This document shows, piece after piece, positions 7,660 to 13,971 of a DNA stretch of 20,882 nucleotides. How positions within the stretch are numbered: the stretch's first letter is position 1; every line of letters begins with the position of its first letter. Origin of the DNA: CAZGSG01 sp964528095 (lineage in GTDB: Bacteria; Bacteroidota; Bacteroidia; Chitinophagales; Chitinophagaceae); the NCBI GenBank assembly GCA_964528095.1, contig CAZGSG010000081.1, positions 1 to 20,882 of the forward strand, written 5' to 3'. The notes beneath the pieces were generated by a model. It ran no database searches, was not told the DNA's origin, and saw only the letters and a program-made list of their open reading frames with translations. The translations under genes and the position numbers were made by a program.

Positions 7660-8181
7660 TTAGCTTTTTCTTGCTTCCAGGAATATCATCTGCCCAAAAT
7701 GATAGGCTTCATGATTTGTCCTGTTAATAAGAATATTCAATTTATTGCGATGTGGCTCTCTTGCAAAGTCTTCTTTGGAGACAGCGGTATGCGCAGTAAA
7801 CCAATCATCGGGAGGCATTGTCTTGATGTATGCGGATAAACGCTCATTTACTTTTTTCCAATATTCTTTTAGCGTATCTGCGGAAGGCATATCCGCATCT
7901 ATGTTATCAGGCTTTCTAAGAAAGGTATCTTCCAGCGCGGGATATAATTTTGGTCCAGCGCCTAATAGAGGAGCTATTCCATCCGTCACAGCAACAAGAT
8001 GGCCCAACAAATAGATCCCCCGGTTACGCCCCGGCGCAACGGCTGCATATAACTGCTCATCTGATAGCCTGGTCAGCAGATCACTTACTCTTTTATTATG
8101 AAGGTCCCAGGCATCAACAACCATCTTAATAAATAATTCATCCTGGGAAATTTTTTCAGGGGCATCGAATATATCACTCAT
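7660..8181 (-). CDS. DinB-like putative metal-dependent hydrolase
   Basis: The 173-residue protein shows the DinB/YfiT four-helix-bundle layout. Candidate metal ligands are His61 (LLGHLVAVTDG) and the pair His157 and His161 (NRTNHEAYHFGQMIFL), the classic HxxxH near the C-terminus. Members bind a divalent metal. Some act as thiol S-transferases with bacillithiol or mycothiol, but the substrate here is unknown. I chose ATG 8179-8181 (MSDIFDAPEK) over an upstream GTG at 8202, which adds seven unconserved residues. It is transcribed in the same direction as the ketosynthase 67 bp upstream and could be read from that operon or on its own. A terminator lies about 205 bp downstream. Confidence 0.8.
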   Translation of the reverse strand: MSDIFDAPEKISQDELFIKMVVDAWDLHNKRVSDLLTRLSDEQLYAAVAPGRNRGIYLLGHLVAVTDGIAPLLGAGPKLYPALEDTFLRKPDNIDADMPSADTLKEYWKKVNERLSAYIKTMPPDDWFTAHTAVSKEDFAREPHRNKLNILINRTNHEAYHFGQMIFLEARKS

Positions 8182-8248
8182 GCTATGTTTGTTTAGAGAC
8201 ACAATTTACAAACAGTTTTTTGAATGAATTTCAATAGGATTTCTTTAT

Positions 8249-9499
8249 TTACACAGCATGTTTTTTAAAAAGAGAGCTGGCCGTATGACCGCCAAAGCCA
8301 AATGTATTATTCAATGAGTAGTTTACAATCTTGCGAAGAGGATTACCTAAAATAATATTGAGCCCTTCCGGCGTTTCCTGGTCCAGGTTTTGTGTATTCA
8401 TGGTGGCCGGAATAATATCTTCCTTTACCGACAATATGCTTATAATACTTTCAATAGCACCGGCAGCGCCCAGTAAATGCCCTGTCATCGATTTGGTAGC
8501 ACTGATCGCCACCGGGTGATTACCAAAAATTTTACTGATGCCTTTTAGTTCACTTATATCACCCAGGGGGGTAGATGTTGCATGCGCGTTGATATAATCT
8601 ACCTGCTGCGGCACAATGCCTGCTTCTGTTAATGCTTTTGCCATACCCTATCCAGCTCCCAGCCCTTCGGGATGAGTGCCGGTGAGATGGTATGCGTCTG
8701 CGGCCATTCCCCCACCCTCCATTTCAGCATAAATAGTCGCGCCTCTTTGCAAAGCATGTTCTCTTTCCTCAAGGATCAACGCACCGGCCCCTTCGCCGAT
8801 CACAAAACCATCCCGGTCTTTATCAAAAGGACGGGATGCTTTTTCTGGTTGTGCGTTATTTTTTGATAATGCCTGCGAAGAATTAAATCCCCCTACAGAT
8901 GAAGGCGTAATAGCAGCTTCTGACCCTCCCGCGATCATGATCATCGCTTTACCCAGGCGAATGGTGTCAAAGGCATTGATAATAGCGGTATTGGAAGAAG
9001 CACAGGCCGATACGGTACAATAGTTAGGACCATGTAACCTGTGACGGATAGAGATCACCCCGGCAGCGATATCCACGATCATCTTTGGAATGAAGTAGGG
9101 ACTGAAACGCGGATTGCCATCACCCGTATAAAATTCTTTTAATTGCTCTTCAAAAGTACCTATGCCGCCATTACCCGATGCCCATATCACTCCAATATCA
9201 TATCGCTCGGTCTCACTCATCGAAGAAAAATCAAGCCGCGCATTCAAAACCGCCTGGTCGCTTGCAGCAATGGCATACTGCGTAAAAAGATCGTATTTTT
9301 TTATCTCCTTTTTTTCAATGTAATCTTCCGCATTAAAACCTTTCACCTCCGCGCCAAACCTTGTTTTGAATTTAGCAGCATCAAATCTTGTAATCGGCCC
9401 AACTCCGCTTTTGCCAGCAATAATACTATTCCAAAATTCCGTGACAGTATTGCCTAAGGGGGTAATAGCCCCCATTCCTGTAATTACAACTCTTTTCAT
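8249..9499 (-). pseudogene. fabF: FabF-type beta-ketoacyl-ACP synthase II with one in-frame stop
   Basis: The reading frame from ATG 9497-9499 (MKRVVITGMGAITPLGN) to 8249 is a full-length ketosynthase of 416 codons, broken only by TAG at 8648-8650 (codon 284, between HPEGLGAG and GMAKALTEAG). The catalytic Cys166 (VSACASSN) lies before the stop. His306 (NAHATSTPLGD), Lys336 and His341 (KSMTGHLLGAAG) lie after it, so the truncated product could not condense acyl chains. The enzyme extends acyl-ACP with malonyl-ACP. The rest is well conserved with no frameshift, so the stop is either a recent mutation or a base error in the assembly. A sense codon such as TTG, one base away, would restore it. 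The upstream 39 codons that remain open (to 9616) overlap the DUF2798 gene and are not used. It is the last gene of the TetR-linked operon, 8 bp after DUF2798. Confidence 0.9.
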
Positions 9500-9507
9500 A
9501 TTATTTA

Positions 9508-9738
9508 TTATTCTGTTGAAACCACCTCTTTCTGAAATAAGCGCTCTACAAACTGTTGCACTTTTGGTCCTATTAATAAAATAGCCGGTATGACTACCAG
9601 GTAAGCCGTAAGCCATGCACGAAACCAGGCTGGTAAAAAATTATTTCCAAATCCGCGATACAGCGAGAGAAGCGTAAAGGAAACAATACCCGTGGTTATA
9701 ATTCCCATGATCAGCGCAAATGCTATTCGTTGTTTCAT
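9508..9738 (-). CDS. DUF2798 small two-helix membrane protein
   Basis: This 76-residue protein starts at ATG 9736-9738 (MKQRIAFALIMGIITTG). It has two membrane helices (about 5-27 and 40-58) joined by a short loop, YRGFGNNFLPAWFRAW, which matches the DUF2798 pattern of two helices around an F-x-x-W-x-x-x-W/Y segment. No biochemical function is known for the family. It is packed between the dehydrogenase (10 bp upstream) and the ketosynthase (8 bp downstream), so it is surely co-expressed with them. An in-frame extension to 9831 would overlap the dehydrogenase and is rejected. Confidence 0.8.
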   Translation of the reverse strand: MKQRIAFALIMGIITTGIVSFTLLSLYRGFGNNFLPAWFRAWLTAYLVVIPAILLIGPKVQQFVERLFQKEVVSTE

Positions 9739-9748
9739 GTTACCGGTT

Positions 9749-10492
9749 TTAATTCCTGTTATTGATTGCCACCAGTGCGTCTGCAGGCGATGAAAGATAT
9801 AATTTATAAAACTCGGCCGTCGCGCCAACATGGATCTCGTATTCGTCTTTTTCTATTGCATCCAGCAGTCCCTGGGCTACAACAGCAGGTAAAATACCTT
9901 TACTGCCACCGATCTCCTGTGAAAAATCCGTGTTTACCAGCGGGGGCATCAGTTCAAATACTTTTATACCTGTGCTTTGGGCCAATGTATACCGCAATCC
10001 CCTTGTATAGGAATGTAAGGCTGCTTTGCTGGAACCATATGTAGATAAAAGATGATAAGGAGCAAATGCAGCAATAGAAGACACGTTAACGATCGCAGCA
10101 TTTTCCTGTTTCTTCAGCAATGGAAGCAATTTTTCATTCAACCTTATCACGGACAGATAATTTGTAAGCATCTCCTCTTCCGCCTTATCAAAACCATCTG
10201 TATCGGTGGAAAGATTATAAAGAAAGGCCTTGCCTGCATTGTTGATAACAATATTGAGTCTGGGAAACTCAGTACCCATCCTTTTTACCAGTTGCTCCAA
10301 TTGAGTTGCATCAGCTACATCGCTTTGAATAGCGGTTACCTGTTTCAATTGCGCGGCAGCGGCTTCCAGGCGTTCCGCGTTTCGGCCTGTGATGATCACC
10401 TTGTTTCCATTTTCAGAAAATAAGCGGGCTATTTCAAATCCTATGCCTGCGCTGCCGCCTGTTATCAGCACTGTGTTACCTGTTGTTTTCAT
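9749..10492 (-). CDS. Short-chain dehydrogenase/reductase (DltE-like)
   Basis: The 247-residue protein is a classical SDR with a Rossmann fold. The cofactor loop is TGGSAGIG (11-18), NNAG lies at 84-87, the catalytic Ser is in VNVSS (138-139), and YGSSK (Tyr152, Lys156) is the active-site pair. Arg37 in the segment TGRNAE after the second strand points to NADP(H) preference. Overall it resembles the DltE group (COG3967). The actual substrate is unknown. Beside a ketosynthase and a thioesterase, a 3-ketoacyl or other lipid carbonyl reduction is plausible. It starts 22 bp after the thioesterase gene. Confidence 0.88.
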   Translation of the reverse strand: MKTTGNTVLITGGSAGIGFEIARLFSENGNKVIITGRNAERLEAAAAQLKQVTAIQSDVADATQLEQLVKRMGTEFPRLNIVINNAGKAFLYNLSTDTDGFDKAEEEMLTNYLSVIRLNEKLLPLLKKQENAAIVNVSSIAAFAPYHLLSTYGSSKAALHSYTRGLRYTLAQSTGIKVFELMPPLVNTDFSQEIGGSKGILPAVVAQGLLDAIEKDEYEIHVGATAEFYKLYLSSPADALVAINNRN

Positions 10493-10514
10493 TTTTGTAT
10501 TTTTTATTGTTAAT

Positions 10515-11000
10515 TCATGATCGTAGGATCATGCATGTACTCAATCCATGCGCATAGACTTTACCAGCCTCATCCGTCAGCTGCGCCTCAACCAATGCAG
10601 TCCTGCTACCTGCATGAATAATTTTGCCGCTTGCTGTTAACCGCCCGCTTTTTAATGTAATGGCCTTTAAAAAATTAATCTTAAGATCAAGCGTCGTATA
10701 CCCGGTGCCGGCAGGAAGAAGTGATTGTAAGGAACAACCCATCGCAGAATCAAGGATAGCAGTGATAACGCCGCCATGCACGCTGCCAATCGGGTTATAA
10801 TGAAACTCCTGCGGAATAAAAGAAAATACAGCCGCCCCTTTCTCAAAAGATACCGCCTGCAGATCGAGTGTCATTAATACTGGCGGTACGGGCAAATTAC
10901 CATTCAGCATTGCCTGTAAATAATCATACCCGGTCATATTAATCGCTTCCGCGGCCCCGGTAGCCGGATCATCCCAGGAAATCATTCTTGTTCTTTCCAT
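10515..11000 (-). CDS. PaaI-type hotdog-fold thioesterase
   Basis: The 161-residue protein belongs to the PaaI/YigI acyl-CoA thioesterase group. The core motif NPIGSVHGGVITAILDSAMG (residues 69-88) contains HGG and the acidic Asp on the hotdog helix that activates water. The strands TTLDLKINFLKAI and GRLTASGKIIHAGSRTALVEA complete the fold. It hydrolyses an acyl-CoA or acyl-ACP thioester. The specific acyl group cannot be read. It is the first gene of the operon, and a perfect palindrome lies 6-19 bp before its ATG, so TetR binding there would block initiation. Confidence 0.85.
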   Translation of the reverse strand: MERTRMISWDDPATGAAEAINMTGYDYLQAMLNGNLPVPPVLMTLDLQAVSFEKGAAVFSFIPQEFHYNPIGSVHGGVITAILDSAMGCSLQSLLPAGTGYTTLDLKINFLKAITLKSGRLTASGKIIHAGSRTALVEAQLTDEAGKVYAHGLSTCMILRS

Positions 11001-11005
11001 ATTTA

Positions 11006-11019
11006 ATACCGATCGGTAT
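11006..11019 (-). promoter_or_regulatory. TetR operator O1 before the thioesterase gene
   Basis: ATACCGATCGGTAT is a perfect 14-bp palindrome placed 6 bp upstream of the thioesterase start. The half-sites ATACC and GGTAT, separated by four bases, recur in front of the tetR gene. Such palindromes are typical operators of TetR-family repressors. Confidence 0.75.
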
Positions 11020-11037
11020 ATTTATTGATAAAAAAAA

Positions 11038-11625
11038 TCAGCCTAATTCTTCTATCATCCTGCGAATGGCTTGCATAACTGTTTTACGATAGCCTGGCTT
11101 GCCTGTCAGGTTGGCAATCATAGTAGCTCCCTCTATCATAGCAATAACAGTAATGGCAAATTCCTCCGGATCTTCTATTTTTTTAAACTCTTTATCAGCT
11201 ACACCTTTTTGAATTAGGGATACGATGCCCTTTTTCCAACCGTTGATGGCATCCTGCGCTTTTTGTTTTAACACAGGGTGTGTATCGTCTGATTCTGTAG
11301 CCGTATTCAGAACAGGGCAGCCGCCTTTTGGAAAAGAAAATGCCCGGAAGTTTTCATACACTTCGGGGTATACGAGCAATTTGTCTTTACAAGAAGTCCG
11401 CTTATCCATTTCAGTACGGATAATAGTGTTTACTTTTCCCAGGTTACAGTCGAAGGCGGCAAGCGCTACTTCATCCTTATTGGCAAAATTACCATAGATG
11501 CTTCCTTTGGTCAGTCCCGTGGCCGCTATCATATCATTCAGTGAAGTACCTGCATATCCTTTTGTATTGAATATGGGCGCCGTTCTGTCGATAATAAACT
11601 GCCTTGTTTTTTCCGCTTTTGTCAT
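11038..11625 (-). CDS. TetR-family transcriptional repressor
   Basis: The 195-residue protein has an N-terminal helix-turn-helix domain: GYAGTSLNDMIAATGLTKG followed by SIYGNFANKDEV, about residues 23-54, the TetR signature. A ligand-binding helical domain follows with the motif KGGCPVLNTATESDDTHPVL (about 100-119), typical of regulators of stress- or lipid-related genes. I chose ATG 11623-11625 (MTKAEKTRQF). The upstream ATG at 11656-11658 lies inside the inverted repeat and adds unconserved residues. The divergent gene arrangement is absent: tetR precedes the thioesterase operon on the same strand, with an operator before each. The inducer is likely an acyl or aromatic compound, but this is inference. 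Confidence 0.92.
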   Translation of the reverse strand: MTKAEKTRQFIIDRTAPIFNTKGYAGTSLNDMIAATGLTKGSIYGNFANKDEVALAAFDCNLGKVNTIIRTEMDKRTSCKDKLLVYPEVYENFRAFSFPKGGCPVLNTATESDDTHPVLKQKAQDAINGWKKGIVSLIQKGVADKEFKKIEDPEEFAITVIAMIEGATMIANLTGKPGYRKTVMQAIRRMIEELG

Positions 11626-11650
11626 ATTACCAGGATTGACAACACAAAAA

Positions 11651-11666
11651 TATACCATTCGGTATA
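11651..11666 (-). promoter_or_regulatory. TetR operator O2 before tetR (autoregulation)
   Basis: TATACCATTCGGTATA has 6-bp half-sites (TATACC/GGTATA) around ATTC and lies 26 bp before the chosen tetR start. Its ATACC-N4-GGTAT core is the same as operator O1, so the repressor probably controls its own gene. Confidence 0.75.
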
Positions 11667-11699
11667 ATTTTAAAAATTTATTTTCTCCCTGCTATACAT

Positions 11700-11725
11700 A
11701 AAAAAAGCGGCACTCATCGTGCCGC
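11700..11725 (-). terminator. Rho-independent terminator of the secreted-protein gene
   Basis: On the minus strand GCGGCAC (11725-11719) pairs with GTGCCGC (11713-11707) around a 5-nt loop, followed by seven T (11706-11700). It lies 30 bp after the stop of the 312-residue gene and insulates the tetR promoter from it. Confidence 0.85.
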
Positions 11726-11754
11726 ATATGAACTCATCCTGGTATTGAAATATG

Positions 11755-12693
11755 TTAGCGGTGTCTCCGCTTCACATGGGTAGTCGTTTTTGTTACTCTT
11801 ACTTTGCCGGGCCTTCCCTGCACTGTTGTCGTTTTCCGGCTTGCATGCACCTGCCTGTTGCCATTGGCAACCATCACTGATCTTCGCTGTGTACCGCGGC
11901 CTGCCTGGTACCGTCCTGCAGATGCCCGGGTATTTGTTCTTACTGTAACAGAACTGACCCTTGATGGACGATAAAAACTATTGGCCCTAATGATCCTGTT
12001 GGTATGAACTACCGTGTAATGCCTGTTGTAATATACCCTGCGGGGGTAGAATACATGGTAATGTACGGGCCTCCACGGACGCCACCAGATTGGACGATTG
12101 CGCCAGCCCCAGGGAGAAGTCCATACCACATACGAAGGCGCGTAGATAAATCGTACCGATGGCCAAAACCATACATTTACAATGATGCCGTTATCGTTGT
12201 AATCCGCCGCTGGCCCATGAGAAAATCTTGCGCCGCTATTATTATAACTCACTCCTTCGTCATCGCTATTAGGCTCTACAATCATTTCCTTCCCATAAAT
12301 ATCTTCATCCCCCACTATTTGCAGGATCGCATTCTGCTCACCTGTCTTTTCTATTTCAATCACTGCTATATCCTGGTTTTCGGTTTCAGAAATAGCCGCC
12401 TGCAATACGAACACATGTATATTGCCGTCCTTTTTGTCGATCACTTTGATATAATCCGTTTCCCCGTCACCATTCAGATCAAGGTTATTTACATTATTCG
12501 ATTCCGAGTTGAGTAATTTCTCAAACTCTTCGGGAGAACCTGCTTTCTTAAACATTTCGAGCGCACCCTGGAGACTGAAATTGTCACCAGGCAGACCGGT
12601 AGAATCCTCACTTCCACTGCTTTGCGCATGTAGACTGCCCAGCGCGATGATTGTCGCCGCCAGTAAACTCACAAGTGATTTTTTGTATTTCAT
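11755..12693 (-). CDS. Secreted protein with EF-hand-like loop and Arg/Trp/Tyr-rich C-terminus, function unknown
   Basis: The 312-residue protein has a signal peptide (residues 1-23, ending SLHA). A conserved-looking core (about 55-140) includes the calcium-loop-like DLNGDGETDY (72-81) and strands such as GNIHVFVLQ and IAVIEIEKTGEQNAILQIVG. After a polar linker comes an aromatic stretch (FWPSVRFIYAPSYVVW, WRNRPIWWRPWRP). The last 100 residues form a strongly basic, Arg/Thr/Ser-rich, low-complexity tail. Proteins of this type recur in Bacteroidota, but I know of no assigned function. The aromatic and basic parts suggest cell-surface or nucleic-acid/polysaccharide contact, which is inference. 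It is transcribed away from the LytTR regulator, sharing a 150-bp intergenic region, and ends at its own terminator. Confidence 0.8.
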   Translation of the reverse strand: MKYKKSLVSLLAATIIALGSLHAQSSGSEDSTGLPGDNFSLQGALEMFKKAGSPEEFEKLLNSESNNVNNLDLNGDGETDYIKVIDKKDGNIHVFVLQAAISETENQDIAVIEIEKTGEQNAILQIVGDEDIYGKEMIVEPNSDDEGVSYNNSGARFSHGPAADYNDNGIIVNVWFWPSVRFIYAPSYVVWTSPWGWRNRPIWWRPWRPVHYHVFYPRRVYYNRHYTVVHTNRIIRANSFYRPSRVSSVTVRTNTRASAGRYQAGRGTQRRSVMVANGNRQVHASRKTTTVQGRPGKVRVTKTTTHVKRRHR

Positions 12694-12845
12694 AAAGCGG
12701 AATTTGGTATAAGACGGTTGAATGAGTGCAAGGTTTAGCCGATGATCATTTTTATTTTAAGAAATAGTTCCAGGTTTTAGTCCGGGCTTCATTGGTTCTT
12801 ACATTGAAAATGCCGGGCATTTCAGCAGATTACTTATTTTTATTT

Positions 12846-13541
12846 ATGAATTGCCTGATAGTCGACGATAACAAGATCGCCAGGACCACCATGAAACAAC
12901 TGGCCAGCCAGATTAAGGACATCACTGTGGCAGGTGAGTGCGCTACCGCCATGGAGGCATATAACCTGCTCCAGGAAAAAAAAATCGACCTGCTCTTACT
13001 TGATATTGAAATGCCTGGCATGTCCGGTATTGAGCTTATAAAAAACCTGGGTATTCAAAAACCCATTATCATTTTTACTACTTCTAAAAAAGAATATGCA
13101 GCTGAGGCATTTGAGCTTAATGTGGCGGACTATATCGTAAAACCTGTCACACCCGGCCGGTTTATACAATCCATCGACAAAGCCAGGGATATTTTAGCCA
13201 GCGCTACAGAGGAGGTAAAACTGAGCGAGGATGAATTCATCTTCATCCGGGATTCGAATATTGTTCGTAAGCTGAAATTTGACGATATCCTTTATGCGGA
13301 AGCAATGGGAGATTATGTAAAAATTTTTACTCCCCAGAAATTTTATGCTATTCATTCTACATTGAAAGCGGTAGAAGAGCGATTACCGGGTATCCAGTTT
13401 CACCGGGTGCATCGTTCCTATATTGTAGCGATCAACAAAATCGACACAATACAGGAAGGGGTGTTGATTGTTAATGGTAAACCTGTACCCGTGGCCGATG
13501 CTTACCGCCATAGCCTCAATAAACGAATGAACATACTCTAA
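12846..13541 (+). CDS. LytTR-family response regulator
   Basis: The 231-residue protein has a receiver domain (1-120) with the acidic pocket at Asp7-Asp8 (CLIVDDNK), the phospho-acceptor Asp53 (LLLLDIEMPG) and Lys99 (YIVKP). A LytTR DNA-binding domain (about 125-231) follows with IFIRDSNIVRKLKFDDILY, AEAMGDYVKIF and FHRVHRSYIVAINKID. LytTR proteins bind pairs of about 9-bp direct repeats on one face of the helix. Such pairs occur downstream at 13545, 19837 and perhaps 16213. ATG 12846 begins exactly at the conserved receiver N-terminus, so upstream in-frame TTG and ATG codons (12792, 12810) are not used. No LytS-type kinase is adjacent. The hybrid kinase 430 bp downstream is the likely partner. 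Confidence 0.92.
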   Translation: MNCLIVDDNKIARTTMKQLASQIKDITVAGECATAMEAYNLLQEKKIDLLLLDIEMPGMSGIELIKNLGIQKPIIIFTTSKKEYAAEAFELNVADYIVKPVTPGRFIQSIDKARDILASATEEVKLSEDEFIFIRDSNIVRKLKFDDILYAEAMGDYVKIFTPQKFYAIHSTLKAVEERLPGIQFHRVHRSYIVAINKIDTIQEGVLIVNGKPVPVADAYRHSLNKRMNIL

Positions 13542-13544
13542 CCA

Positions 13545-13574
13545 TTCACCGATTCATTTTTTCTGTTCACCGAC
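13545..13574 (+). promoter_or_regulatory. Putative LytTR binding site A (two 9-bp direct repeats, 21-bp period)
   Basis: TTCACCGAT (13545-13553) and TTCACCGAC (13566-13574) are spaced exactly 21 bp start to start, and both are followed by a T-rich CATTT. Nine-bp repeats separated by 12 bp are the known layout for LytTR regulators. The site begins 3 bp after the LytTR gene stop and precedes the small membrane protein and kinase genes. A possible Bacteroidota -7 element, TAGATTTA, lies at 13625-13632. Confidence 0.55.
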
Positions 13575-13702
13575 GCATTTACCCCTTTCGTCTTTTTGCA
13601 TAAAATTAAACAGCGACTCGGGTGTAGATTTAATTTTTAATTATTACACAAAAAATAAAACCTCTTTCAAAATTTTTCTCATAAGCAGTTAGTTTTGGTT
13701 GC

Positions 13703-13734
13703 GGGCTGTATTTCTATACGGCCCTCTTTTTTTT
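13703..13734 (+). terminator. Rho-independent terminator or attenuator abutting the next start codon
   Basis: GGGCTGTAT (13703-13711) pairs with ATACGGCCC (13716-13724), one G-U pair included, around a 4-nt loop, followed by TC and eight T (13727-13734). The T-tract runs directly into the ATG of the small membrane protein at 13735. It may end the LytTR transcript 160 bp past its stop, or act as an attenuator in the leader started at site A. Confidence 0.8.
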
Positions 13735-13938
13735 ATGCAAATATTTTATACCATATTATTCTTTGCCGATATGATCGTGCTTATTTCATCTTCTTATTTT
13801 TTTATCGAAAAAGTAGATAGCGGGCATGATATTGTAGGTATTGCCGTACTCCTGGCTGGAATTATCATCAGCATCGCATTACTCATTATCCTGCTTTTAC
13901 ACTATACAAAACCGCCCTCCAAGAGCCACCACGAATAA
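13735..13938 (+). CDS. Small two-helix membrane protein, function unknown
   Basis: The 67-residue protein (ATG 13735-13737) has two membrane helices: about residues 3-25 (FYTILFFADMIVLISSSYFF) and 34-56 (DIVGIAVLLAGIIISIALLI), joined by a short polar loop with EKVDSGHD. The C-terminal tail is basic (HYTKPPSKSHHE). I do not recognise a named family. It ends 33 bp before the hybrid kinase gene and is probably co-transcribed with it, so a role as a membrane partner of the kinase is possible but not shown. Its start lies directly after a terminator-like hairpin. If that hairpin is active, expression would need readthrough or a promoter within about 30 bp. Confidence 0.65.
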   Translation: MQIFYTILFFADMIVLISSSYFFIEKVDSGHDIVGIAVLLAGIIISIALLIILLLHYTKPPSKSHHE

Positions 13939-13971
13939 TTTAACTTATATTAGGGTCCATATTTCCGTATA

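Noticed and set aside
8182..8202. An upstream GTG start for the DinB-like gene
   Set aside because: It adds seven unconserved residues; the ATG at 8179-8181 fits the family start better.
9500..9616. An N-terminal extension of the ketosynthase
   Set aside because: It overlaps the DUF2798 gene, and the KAS family begins at MKRVVITGMG.
11987..12172. A 61-codon minus-strand frame inside the secreted-protein gene
   Set aside because: It is a shadow in another frame of the Arg/Trp-rich coding sequence.
12735..12743. TTAGCCGAT before the LytTR gene as a fourth LytTR site
   Set aside because: It matches the box at 7 of 9 positions but has no partner at 21 bp on either side.
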